From assembly GCA_033816765.1 (NCBI GenBank), contig CM066287.1:6200001-6264000 (forward strand): DNA of 64,000 nt. Direction: 5' to 3'. Made by a program: the position numbers and the translations under genes. The notes beneath the pieces are model-generated. The model saw only the letters and a program-made list of their open reading frames with translations. It was not told where the DNA came from and did not search any database. This DNA comes from Nothopassalora personata. Lineage: Eukaryota > Ascomycota > Dothideomycetes > Mycosphaerellales > Mycosphaerellaceae. Positions 51,601-63,389 of the stretch are shown here, one piece after another (the first letter of the stretch is position 1; every line of letters starts with the position of its first letter).

Positions 51601-54600
51601 CTCGGAGTACCTATCCTAAGGCACTTCGATCCCTCGTTACGTACGAGGGTTAAAACGGATGCCTTAGGTTTTACGATTATAGGTATTATCTCTTAGTTAT
51701 TTAGGACTAAGTAGCATCTAATTACCTTCTATTCTCGTAAGATAATACCTACCGAGTACAATTATAAGACCTATAACTAAGAGCTACTAGTAGTAGTAGA
51801 GGCATTTAAGTATTAGCGACCGTACCTCGAAGGCGTATCGTATACGGTTTAGGTACTAGTCGACTATACGAACCTATAGGGTTTTATAATAGTAAAGTAG
51901 CTAAACGGGAGGTAAGCTTAATAGGCGACGTTTCTATAATCTTTCGACTTCGTAGTAGAGTATAGGTCGGGGAAGAGTAACCTAGCCGATACGCTATCGC
52001 GACGTAGTAACTACGTACGCGTAGCGTAGTAGACGTCGAACTTGCTTCCTACGCTATAAAGTAAGCTATCTTTCTAGAAGTAATCCCTATTAAGAGAGGA
52101 CGAGCCTATAGTAAGGCTCGTAACCGCTACCTACGAGAAGATATAGGATAAGGCGACGATAATAGTAGTAGATGCCTACAAGCCGTAGGGGACCCGATCG
52201 CTACTAGTAAGAGTATACGCTATAATAATATAAGGCGGCCTAGGTAAACTACTTATCCTACTAATAAAAATCGTATAGGGGAGAGATAATAGGTACGTCG
52301 TATACTTATCGTAGGCGCCTAGTAAGGGGGACGCTAAGGACTAGTATATAAAAGACGGCTTAGTCTATCGTAGGAACACGATTATAGTACCCGAAGACTA
52401 TATAGTAAGAGCATAGCTACTCTATATATATTATAACGACCTACTAGTAGGGCACTTTAGTAAGGTAAAGACTAAAGAACTACTACGACGTTATTACTAG
52501 TAGGAATCACTTAGTAAGGAAGTAAGGGAGTATGTTAGAAACTATAGGGCTTATTAGACCTCGAAGGCGAGGCGCTATCGACTCTACGGCGAGCTATAGC
52601 TACTACCTAGGCTAGACGGTCTATAGTAGAAGATTACTATAGATTTCATTACGGACCTACCGCTACGTAAGTAAGGAGAATGCGTATATAATACGATCCT
52701 AGTAATCGTCGACCGCTACTCTAAAATAAACTTATACATTCCTACGACTAAGATATATATAGCGGCGGAGCTTACGAGGATCTTACGAGACAAAGTCGTA
52801 CGGCATTATAGTATACTAGCGGGCATAGTAAGTGACCGCGGGCTAGTATTCACGAGTAACTTCTAGAGTAACTTCTACTTCGAGGCGTAGGTAAAGCGTA
52901 AGCTATCTATAGCTTTCTACCCTTAGACTAATAGTTAGACTAAGAGGGTAAACTAAACCTTAGAATAGTACCTTCGTTATTACTATAGCGAGAACTAGAT
53001 GGAGTAGGCTAAGTAGCTAGCTATTACTAAATTTGTATGTAATAATAGCGTCTACCCTACGCTACGTATAAGCCTGTTCGAGATAGCGTATAGTTAGAGA
53101 CCTAAGATTACCCTAATACCTATAGGATCTCGGAGCGAGATCCGGGAAGGGGAGGTACTAGTATTACGGGTTAGATTAAGCTAATGCTTAGCGACTAATT
53201 AGAACCTCTATAGTTAGGTAGGAATAACCGTAGCTAAACTAGCACAGCTACTACAGAATAATCTATTACTCTATATAATCTATAGAATAGGTTAATAGAT
53301 TAGAACAGAGTATAAACGGCTAACTAATCTATTACTCTATATAATCTAAGAGATAGATTAATAGATTAGGGTAGATTATAGGATAATTTCCCTTGTATTT
53401 AGGAACGCTAAGAATCCCTTATAGTTTCGAGGCGTTTAACTCACTATTCAATATTACTGTTTAGAATATACTATAACCTAACCTCTACCTTACTGCTACT
53501 TAGTCTCTATAAGACAAGACAGCTACTACTTTATTACTCTCCCTTAACTTCCTATCGGCCCGAGAATAAACTCGATTAAGCTTATCTTCTTAACTTGTAA
53601 TATTATTAGGTTATACTAAACCTAACAACTAGTAGCGGTGGACTTAGTTAACCGTATACGAGAAATATATACTACGCTTACGAAGCGTTAGGAGACTATA
53701 GTAGCCGACTAGACTCGCTACTATAATAAGACTTATAAGGCTAAGAGCTATCGCGTAGGCAATATAGTCTTATTATCTACGAAGTACCTAAGGTTAGTAT
53801 TACCGAAGAAGAAGATAGGTCCGAAGTTTATTAGACCGTACCGTATTATCGACGCTATCGGTTCGTAGGCGTACCGCCTAGTACTACTAGCCGACTTAAG
53901 AATTTATAATATATTCTATATATTCCTCCTCGAGCCGTATACGGGTAGCGAGAAGGATAGAGGTACTATGCCCCTCGCTAATAAGGACGGGGAATATAAA
54001 GTAGAGGTAGTACTAGGAAAGCGTAAGTATAAGGGTAAGGTATAGTACCTAGTACGATAGAAGGGCTAGCTAGAAGAGTATAATAGCTAGGAGCTAGTAT
54101 AAGGACTCGTAAATACTACGCGTATAGTAGCCGAATATAAGGCGTTAGCGAAGACGGTATAAGCCGGCGGAAAGATCTACGAAGGCTACGCGTATAGTAG
54201 TTAAATATAAGGTATCTACGAAGGCCGTATAAGGCGCCGAAGTAAGGGTATAGATTATATATTTAGGCCTTAACCCTTCGGTAGCCGGATATAAGGACCT
54301 TACCCTTTAGATATAACCTCCTCTTTTTACTAATAATACGGGGGGAGACCTATCCAATAGTATCTATATTGATAGCGGCCTCTGCCCTAATAGTAATATT
54401 AGCTATAACCTCTATATAAGATACTAACTCTTAGTATACTCTATCGGATTAAAAGACTCGCTTACTTAGTTAAGTAAATACCCCCAATAGTAATAATATT
54501 AGAGAGGGAGGTAAGGAGAGAGAAGAGTAGAGAGAAGATTATTTATTTAAAATAGACTTTTATAGGCGTATAACGGCGCTACGTAGATAGGAGATAGGCG

Positions 54601-54832
54601 CGTAGTAGGCGGCTAATATACGCGGAGCGCGCGATTACTTATTATTATCGTCCTTATTATCCTCCTTATTATACTCGCCCCGTAGGGCTAGTAGTAAGAA
54701 GGCCCTATCGGCCGTAGTAGTATTAATATTTCTAGCCTATAGGAACTATAACTACGGTTAGCATAGGACACGTATACGATACGTATATTACTTACCGCAC
54801 GGCCGAGCTCGAAGAGCCTATTAAGGGACCTA
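48688..54832 (+). mobile_element. Element D: decayed Ty3 chromovirus of a different lineage
   Basis: The first 220 bases resemble (inverted) the repeat at 29515-29726. A gag relic has a knuckle at 49928-49969 whose CX2CX4HX4C positions now read Tyr, Tyr, Tyr, Cys. RT and RNase H are readable over 50640-52010 (for example [38 protein letters not shown]). Integrase follows at 52400-53160 and resumes after the solo LTR at 53633-53900. A chromodomain-like YKVEVVLGKRKYKGKVQYLV lies near 53998-54060. Stops are everywhere. The tail 54130-54832 is unassigned, and I could not pair its two LTRs. Confidence 0.75.
53162..53627 (+). repeat. Solo LTR of the intact element's family, RIP-mutated
   Basis: 466 bases from TATTACGGG (TG to TA) to CCTAACA, with target duplication ACTAG at 53157-53161 and 53628-53632. 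It interrupts D's integrase, which rejoins in frame. It shares the core promoter block and U5 with the intact LTR but is heavily C to T / G to A mutated. The family was therefore active here long before the intact copy. Confidence 0.88.
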
Positions 54833-55275
54833 TGTTACGGTCCGGATTAAGCTACGACGGTACGCCTAACTATTAGCTATAGAAATTACGTGCGCCGCAC
54901 GAGATCACTCGCTTACTAGCGACTTAGTGATTCGAGATCACTCGCTTACTAACGACTTAGTGATTCGAGATCACTCGCTTACCCGCGACTTAGTAATTCG
55001 AGATTACTCGCTTACTAGCAATTAAGTGATTAAGACTAAGACTAGCAATGTCTCCTTTATATTTAGGAACGCTAAAAACCCTTATAGTTTAGAAGCGTTT
55101 AACTTACTATTCAATCTTACTATTTAGAATGCAACCTTACCTAACCGCTACCTCGCTACTGCTTTATACTACTCTCCCTCTTGCTCCTACTCGACGAGAA
55201 CAAATCTCGATCGAACGAAGGTTACCTAACTCGTTAGTTAACTTAGTAAGATCATAGGTTTAACTAAACCTAATA
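54833..55275 (+). repeat. 5' LTR of element A with four 33-bp tandem units
   Basis: 443 bases starting TGTTACGGTCCGGATTAAG (CGG-N2-CGG kept). U3 contains four copies of a 33-base unit (GAGATCACTCGCTTACTAG...), each with ATCACT/AGTGAT arms. The core block and end match the other LTRs. The end is CCTAATA (CA to TA). Confidence 0.88.
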
Positions 55276-55294
55276 GCTTTAAACGCCCTCTAGA

Positions 55295-57673
55295 ATAGGA
55301 GATCGATAGAGCACTAAGGGAACACCCGCCCCTAGTAAAGTAGATAGAGGTACCCGAGTACGGACCGCGAACGATGCTATTAATGCCTTAGCTACTTACG
55401 TAGGCAATGAATCCCTTAAGATTAGTAAGCTAGAGTTCTACTATAGCGATCGGGACAAGTTCGACACTTAGGTTACTTAGATAGACACGTACTTCTTATT
55501 TAACTCTATAGCTAAGAACCTTAAGCCTATCTTCGCTACTATCTTCTTAAGAGGACGAGTATAGTATTAGGTTAAACCCTTCCTAAGGACCTACTTAGAC
55601 AGTAACGGCACCGACAACGCTAACGGAATCTTTACGTCTTATAACTATCTTAAGAATGCTATAAAGAGCGTCTTTAGAGTCTCTAACGAGGTTGCTACTG
55701 CCGTTCGTGTTATATAATACTTAACCTAGAAGACGTCTACTACCGAGTATACTGCTAAATTCTAGGAATACGCTTAACTTACCGATTAGGACGATAAGGC
55801 CTTATAAGTTATGTACCGACGAGGCTTAAAGGAAAACGTTAAGGACGAGTTAATACGGGATAGTCGAAGAATTGATAACTTAGGTAACCTTATTAGAGTT
55901 ACGATTAATCTTAACGATAAGCTCTATAAGAGAGCTATAGAACGACGATACGACTCTAAGGTATCCGGAAAAGCCGGATTTACACTAGGCTACGACAATC
56001 GTAATAGGGACTATAATAACTTTAATAATAACAAGCCTAGCTATAAGCTATACTATAGACTACAGCCTATAGAACTCGACGTTACCGAGAAAGGTCGTAA
56101 GATAGGAAGTAAGAACAGGGGCAAGAAAGGGCCTAAGAGTTCGAAAGGAAGCTTTACTTACTATAACTATAGTAAGGAAGGCTACATAGTAAGGGACTAT
56201 TACGGTAAGAGAAATATAGTGCGCCGTAAGCAGTTTAACATAATGCAACGAGGAACTAGTAAACTCGAGAGTAGTGTTAGACTACTAGGAAGTACCGACT
56301 ATACTCGAGGAGTAGAGGAGAGAGTTAGTAACGGAAGCAACATACCTCTCCTAGACCCCTTATAAGGACGAGGAGGATACTACGGGCAACTAATAGAAGC
56401 TACACTATTTAGGTTATAAAACCGGCTATAACAGTTTAAAAGAACATACTAATTTAACACGATCTAGATAAAGGACTCCTCGGGAAGTTACTAGACGACC
56501 GAAAATGCAGAAATCGAGACGGTCGAATAAACGAAACGAGAGATCCTAGAGAAGCTAGAATAAGACCTCTCGGACATCGAGATAGACGAGATATTTACGA
56601 ATAACCCCTAGGAACACCTCTCGTTATCACGAGACCAACTTTAAAAGGTAACTAAAGGGGTTAGTAAATTATTACTAGCGACGAAGAATAAAGTACTAGA
56701 ACACTTCCTCTAGATTACCTACGGGGAACTCGCCTCTAGATGTATGCATACTATAGTACAACTCGATAAGCTTAGAGAATTCTACTAATAGGGAAAACGA
56801 GAACTTAGCATAATAGTAAGAAGAGTCGACTGCGAGATCGAATAAGATACTCGAAATAGTTACGGAGCCCTTTATTAGCGTTTCTATTACTAAGACTCGT
56901 GCTAAACCTACTACTCCGCTAAGGAAGGCGTAGGGTATTTCCTATAGTAACTACGAGGAACCCTAGGAGCGACACATAGGTAGAATGCTACGCTCCGAGA
57001 AGTAGATATCAATAAACCCTACTTCGACAGCGATAGAAGCGATAAAGAAAACTAGGACCTAGGATAGAATAGATCGTAGTTACCGGAACCATAGGAAGAA
57101 AGTTAAGAAACCACCGGGCTAGATACTATCGAAGAAAACTAGGATCTAGAAGAATTAAGCGAAGAGGATTCCTCTAAAGAAGAAGAGAGCGACACTAACG
57201 ACGATAACGAACAACTAACCTTTACGATCGATGCACCTAAGAAACTATATAATATAATCGTATACCTATAGAGAAGGCATAAAGAATTCCTACCTAAAAT
57301 AGGGGGACGACGAATGCTATACTCTATTAAGTTCGATAAAACACTCGACACCCTACGAGGCATAGCCTAGGGATACCCGCTTATAGAGACGACCGAAAAC
57401 CTAGCAACCGCTATTATAGAACGACTACCGATAGGAAGCCGAATAATAGGTACCGGATACCTTATACCGTTAGGAACATTTATATCGAATAAATTACGTA
57501 ACGTAGTGTAATACGTACGCGTACTCTACTTAGAAACGTAGAAGATCTAGGAACGTTACCGAAGATAAGTATAGACATAGAAAGGCTCGCGCTAGGTTTA
57601 AGCGGAGGCCTCGAGACACGAAGCGCGACGTTCTATATACGAATAGGGAAAAGGATCGACTCCTTAGGAATAA
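55295..57673 (+). pseudogene. Element A gag relic
   Basis: Aligns throughout with the intact gag, including the extension after the knuckle. The start codon is now ATA, and many Gln/Trp codons have become TAG. The longest open piece is 55811-56365. The knuckle (about 56155-56200) reads Tyr at Cys/His positions. The gag stop has become TAA. Confidence 0.85.
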
Positions 57674-60600
57674 GCGACTAAAAGGAGTTATGTAACACAT
57701 AATAAGCTTAAGCATTAATAGTAGTCTTCCGAACAATAGTAATCGTTAACGGTTATAGAACTAGGGTTATAATTGACTCCGGAGCGAGCGGGAATTTTGC
57801 CTCCGAAGCATTTATTAGGACTAAAGGGATCGTAACCTAATATAAGAACGAAGGGTATAAATTGATTGCGGTAGACGGATTATCCTTACCTAGCGTAGAA
57901 CGAGAGACGATACCGTTACTACTAGCAATCTAACGGCACCACGAGGAAATTGTCTTAGATGTTACTAACATAGCCGGTTATAAGATCGTACTAGGCATAC
58001 CTTAGTTAAGAAAGCACAATCTAGCTATCGACTAGAGAAGAGGAGTACTTACATTCGAGCAATGCGATTGCGTTATCGACATTAATCCTACGTAGCGGTA
58101 GCGTTCGCTAGTAGATAAGGTAAAGAGACAGCTTAATCAAATAGAGCTTACGCCGACTAGAAGGATAGGAGAACTACCTTCGACCGGGATAGACACTAGC
58201 GTAGGGCCGCCGGGTTACGAAGTTACTAGAGCTAATGGACCTAACGCACTATCGAAGGATATTAACATTTTAGAGTTAACTATCCCTAAAGAGTACCTTA
58301 GGTAGAGAAGGCTCTTTAAAGAGGGAAAGGACGAAGACGCCTTACCTAAATACTAACTATAGGACTATAAGATAGACAGTTAGCTAGGAAAAGAGCCTCT
58401 ATAGGGACCCCTATACTAAATGTCCGAAAAAGAGCTAATAACCCTACGAGAATAGCTAAAGGAGAACCTAGTAAAAGGACAAATACGGAGATCGACCTTA
58501 AGCGTAGCATCTCTATGTATGTTTATTCTAAAAGTAAACGGGAAACTACGACTCGTATAAGACTACCGGAAGTTAAACAAGATTACTATTAAGAACCGAT
58601 ATCTACTACCGAACATCGAAGAAGCATAGGACAGATTAACCGGATTAGACTAGTACATAAAGATCGATCTATAGGACGCCTTCTATACTATCCGCATAGC
58701 GGAAGGAGAAGAATAGAAAACCGCATTTAGGACTCGATACGGACTATACGAGTTCTTAGTTATACCTTTTAGATTAACTAATGCACTAGCCGCATTTTAA
58801 GACCTAATTAACGAGACACTAAGAGACCTACTAGACGTATATGTTATTGCCTATGTCAATGATATCCTTATCTATACGAAAGAGACACTCTAGTAGTATA
58901 TACGACAGGTCTAGGACGTACTCGAGCGACTATCTAAAACGGGTTTCCGGACGGTACCGAAGAAATACGAATTCTATAAGAAAGAAGTTAAATTCTTAGG
59001 ATTTATTATTAGCACGACTAGAATCTAGATCGACCTAGCTAAGACATAGTCTATTAGAGAATAGCTAGAGCTAACATACGTTAAAGACGTACAATTATTC
59101 CTTAGCCTAGCTAACTATAACCGGAAATTCATTAAGGACTATTCGAAGATATTAATACCTATAACGATGCTTATAAGGAAGGATGTTAAATAGATATAGG
59201 GCAGCGTATAACGACTAGCATTCGAACGACTAAAAGAACAATACGCCTTAGTACTAACGCTTCAATTATTCGACGGCACGAAGGAAGTCTAAATCGAAAC
59301 GGACGTATCGGATATAGCTATCGGAGCATGCCTTACCTAGGAGCATAACGGGAAACGACACCTAGTAGCCTACTACTTAAGGAAACTATTATCCGCGGAA
59401 TAAAACTACGACATCTATAATAAGGAACTTCTCGCTATTATCGCTATAATGTAGCACTAGAGAATATATACAGAAGGAGCACCTAAGCTAACGATTCTTT
59501 CTAATTATAAGAATCTTACTTACTTCACTACGACTAAATAGCTAACGAGAAGACAGTACCGCTAGTCGGAACTGCTTAGTTAGTACAAGTTTGAAATCCG
59601 CTATACACTAGGTAAGGACAATAGTAGGGCCGACGCACTAAGCCGAAGAAGCGACTACATAGAAGGAAAAGAACTAGTATAGTAATAAATACTTAAGGCA
59701 AATCTAGACGGAAGCCTTAGTGCTAATATAAAGGAGTTCAATAACATAGTGCGTGTTCTTTAGGACATAGAAGAACAATTTCTAATAGCATAGGGGAAAT
59801 ACTAGGTACCGAAGGACCGAGAAGAAGAGTGTATACGACAATACTACGACGGACTAACCTACGGGCACCCCGGAACATCTAAGATAGTAGAACTTATTTA
59901 GAGAAGCTTCGCATTCCTACAGTTACGATAGAAAGTACTACGATACATTAAACGATAAGAACACTATTAGAAAAACAAGGCCGTAAGATACGTAAAATAC
60001 GGTGAGATACAATTCCGGACGCCGCTAACGAACCTATAGGATAAGGTCACGATAGACTTTATTACTAAGTTACTAACATCTTAGGATTAAACCATAGGAC
60101 AATAATATAACATAATACTAGTTATAGTAGACCGACTTACAAAATACGTACACTTCATTCCTACATCTAAAACGTACAATGTAGAGCAACTCGGACACCT
60201 CGTACTCGATCGACTCGTACGATACTATAGATTCCTAAAAGTCTTCATTATAGATAGAGACAAGTTATTTATATCTAACTACTAGAAAACTTAGTTTCTA
60301 CGATCGGAATTAAACATAAGCTATCTACTGCCTACTATCTATAAACTAATAGGCAAACGGAAAGAATAAATTAAACCCTAGAACAATATCTACGACACTA
60401 TATTAACTATGTATAGGACAATTAGGTTACACTCCTACCTATAGTATAGTTAGTACTAAACAACTATAAGTCCGAAACAACGGGCGAAACACCTTTCTTC
60501 GTAAACTACGGGAAACATCCGAACCTGTTTAGCAAAGAAGGATTACATCCATAAGCTAAAAGGGCAATTGTAACTACGGAGGCGATAAAAACTATCTACG

Positions 60601-61045
60601 AAAACTTATTACGAAGGGTTAGGAGCGACTAAGACAAAATTGCGACACTATACAATAAGAAACGATAAATGGCACCTTAGCTTAAAAAGGGGGATAAGGT
60701 CTATCTCCTTACGAAGAACCTTAAAACAAAAAGAAAGACTAAAAAACTAGACTAGGTGAAAGTCGGACTATTTCTCGTTAAAGAAGCACGAGGACCCGTT
60801 AACTACCGACTACGACTACTAAAAGATGTAAAAATCCACCTAGTGTTCTATATTTCGCTATTAGAACCTACGTACGCTAAGACACCCTACTAGGAAAGCT
60901 TCTATTTCGAGCTAGAAGTAGAAAACGAATTCGAAGTCGAAAAAATCCTAGATAAGAAAGGTTAGCGATACCTTATTAAATAGAAAGGATACTACAAATT
61001 AGAGAATACCTAGGAACTAAAAGAAAACCTACGAAATTATTAATA
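57646..61045 (+). pseudogene. Element A pol relic
   Basis: Protease (DSGASGNFASEAF near 57775), RT, RNase H, integrase and chromodomain-like end are traceable in order with numerous stops. The slippery site and stem at its start are preserved. The 3' end is approximate. Confidence 0.85.
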
Positions 61046-61086
61046 AAAAATCTAAGAATTCGAAGAGAGACAACACCTATAGCGAG

Positions 61087-61572
61087 CTACCTAGTAGAAC
61101 TAGAAGGGACGGAGAAGTCGATCGCGTTATTAATAAAGTCGATCGAAGACTATATAGTAGGAGAAAGGCTAATAGTCGTATTAGTAGTAGGACAATCAAC
61201 GTCCTTAATCTCTCTAGAAGCCTCTATTTTGGCCTCTAGACACTGCGCCTTCTTACGCGCGCGCTCCTTAGCTTAGCGAAGTATTGCCTTATCTCGCATT
61301 AACCGTGCTAAGATCTCCGTAAGCTCTTCCTTATCCTTTTCGACCTTTTTCCGGTACTCCTCCCGGGTCTTGTTAAGAGACTCCTAGGATAGGTTTACAT
61401 ACTTACGCCCGCGATAAACATACTCCGAATACCGAAGCCCAAAGTTGCCTTCTATAGCGACGTAGGATAAACCGTTAAAGAAGCAATAGTTATATACGAG
61501 ATCTACTAGACGACCGTATTCGTTAATTTCCTTAGCGAGCTAGAGACGGTTTTTAGAAGAAAAAGAAGACAT
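61087..61572 (-). pseudogene. Element A relic of the antisense Zn-cluster gene
   Basis: 162 codons on the minus strand from an ATG at 61572, with in-frame TAG/TAA changes. At about 61494-61399 the pattern Tyr-X2-Cys-X6-Tyr-X10-Tyr-X2-Tyr-X6-Tyr appears. Every Tyr is a TAT/TAC codon that RIP would make from TGT/TGC. A Lys/Glu-rich coiled coil follows. Position and orientation are as in the intact element. Confidence 0.75.
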
Positions 61573-61649
61573 TGTTATAGGCCGCGAAGAGGGGACATTA
61601 TATCATCTTATATAAGCTTTAGGACGAAGCTAGGCTAGAAGGGGGATAG

Positions 61650-62026
61650 TGTTACGGTCCGGATTAAGCCACGACGGCACGCCTAACTATTAGCTATAGA
61701 AACTACGTGCGCCGCACGAGATTACTCGCTTACTAGCGACTTAGTAATTCGAGATTACTCGCTTACTAGTGATTAAGTAATTAAGACTAAGACTAGCAAT
61801 GTCTCCTTTATATTTAGGAACGCTAAAAACCCTTATAGTTTAGAAGCGTTTAACTCACTATTTAATCTTACTGTTTAGAATATAACCTTACCTAACCGCT
61901 ACCTCGCTACTGCTTTATACTACTCTCCCTCTTACTCCTACTCGACGAGAATAAATCTCGATCGAACGAAGGTTACCTAACTCGTTAGTTAACTTAGTAA
62001 GATTATAGGTTTAACTAAACCTAACA
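61650..62026 (+). repeat. 3' LTR of element A with two 33-bp units
   Basis: 377 bases, the same ends as the 5' LTR but exactly 66 bases shorter, that is, two 33-base units fewer. It is otherwise closely similar. Confidence 0.85.
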
Positions 62027-62440
62027 CCCTATTCTACTCTTACTATAGAACTACGGACGTAGTAGCGGCGGCGGAGGAGGGGCTAGTAGTAGTAGAGGCG
62101 CCGGCGAACTATACGCTAGTATTGCCTAGACGCTTATTCTTATAAGTACTAAACTGCCTCTTAGCCTAGGAGGAGATTAGCCGATTTATATAGGGAGCGA
62201 TAGTACGCCGTACGTAGCGAGCGTAGGGAGCGCTAGCGAGGCGTAGTACTTACCTCTAAGATCTACTCGCCTAGCTAGGCGTAGAGCTTATACTACTAGT
62301 CTAGAGCATCCTACTCCTACTTAGTATTACAATTCGGATAAGGGACGGTGTAGAACGTAGTATAGGAGAAAGAATTAGAAGACGAGAACTAATCGCTAGA
62401 AAGAAGAGGGGACCTTACTATTACGTCTCGTTCTAGGGCT
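62027..62440. other. Spacer between inverted elements A and B, with an LTR fragment
   Basis: RIP-decayed sequence. Bases 62330-62410 are an inverted match to 30905-30985 in the U3 of element C's LTR, so a C-type LTR fragment in plus orientation seems to start near 62323. The remainder is unidentified. Confidence 0.45.
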
Positions 62441-62877
62441 AGTCTTAAAGGAGAGATAAGTTAAGTCACGTGGCGGTATTCTTTATAGAGGCTAAAGTAA
62501 GCTAAGCGAAGATAAATGATAGGAATAAGAGTTATATTCCAATTAATAAGATAGTAACATAAGTTAAACGCATCGAAAATATAAGGGTTCTTAGCGTTCC
62601 TAAATATAAAGGAGACATTACTAGTCTTAGTCTTAATTACTTAATCGCTAGTAAGCAAGTAATCTCGAATTACCGAGTCGCTAGTAAGCGAGTGATCTCG
62701 AATTACTAAGTCGCTAGTAAGCGAGTAATCTCGTACGGCGCACGTAGTTTCTATAGCTAATAGTTAGGCGTGCCGTCGTGGCTTAATCCGGACCGTAACA
62801 CTATCCCCCTTCTAGCCTAGCTTCGTCCTAAAGCTTATATAAGATGATATAATGTCCCCTCTTCGCGGCCTATAACA

Positions 62878-63363
62878 ATGTCTTCTTTTTCTTCTAAAAA
62901 CCGTCTCTAGCTCGCTAAGGAAATTAACGAATACGGTCGTCTAGTAGATCTCGTATATAACTATTGCTTCTTTAACGGTTTATCCTACGTCGCTATAGAA
63001 GGCAACTTTGGGCTTCGGTATTCGGAGTATGTTTATCGCGGGCGTAAGTATGTAAACCTATCCTAGGAGTCTCTTAACAAGACCCGGGAGGAGTACCGGA
63101 AAAAGGTCGAAAAGGATAAGGAAGAGCTTACGGAGATCTTAGCACGGTTAATGCGAGATAAGGCAATACTTCGCTAAGCTAAGGAGCGCGCGCGTAAGAA
63201 GGCGCAGTGTCTAGAGGCCAAAATAGAGGCTTCTAGAGAGATTAAGGACGTTGATTGTCCTACTACTAATACGACTATTAGCCTTTCTCCTACTATATAG
63301 TCTTCGATCGACTTTATTAATAACGCGATCGACTTCTCCGTCCCTTCTAGTTCTACTAGGTAG
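62878..63363 (+). pseudogene. Element B relic of the antisense Zn-cluster gene
   Basis: 162 codons from ATG 62878 to TAG 63361-63363, with in-frame stops at TAG/TAA codons. The six metal-ligand positions are codons 27, 30, 37, 48, 51 and 58 (62956-63051). They are Tyr, Cys, Tyr, Tyr, Tyr and Tyr, all TAT/TAC except the retained TGC. Spacing is X2, X6, X10, X2, X6. A charged helical tail follows. Confidence 0.75.
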
Positions 63364-63389
63364 CTCGCTATAGGTGTTGTCTCTCTTCG

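Larger units (their letters stand above)
54833..62026 (+). mobile_element. Element A: decayed sister of the intact chromovirus
   Basis: The same layout as the intact element: LTR 54833-55275, primer site, gag, -1 frameshift, pol, antisense gene, purine tract, LTR 61650-62026. The flanks are ACCTA and CCCTA, a possible degenerate 5-base target duplication. Every coding frame is broken by TAG/TAA. U3 differs from the intact family, so it is a subfamily, not a direct copy. Confidence 0.88.

Noticed and set aside
54870..55030. Regularly spaced 33-base repeats resembling a CRISPR array
   Set aside because: The units are contiguous tandem repeats within a retrotransposon LTR, without unique spacers.
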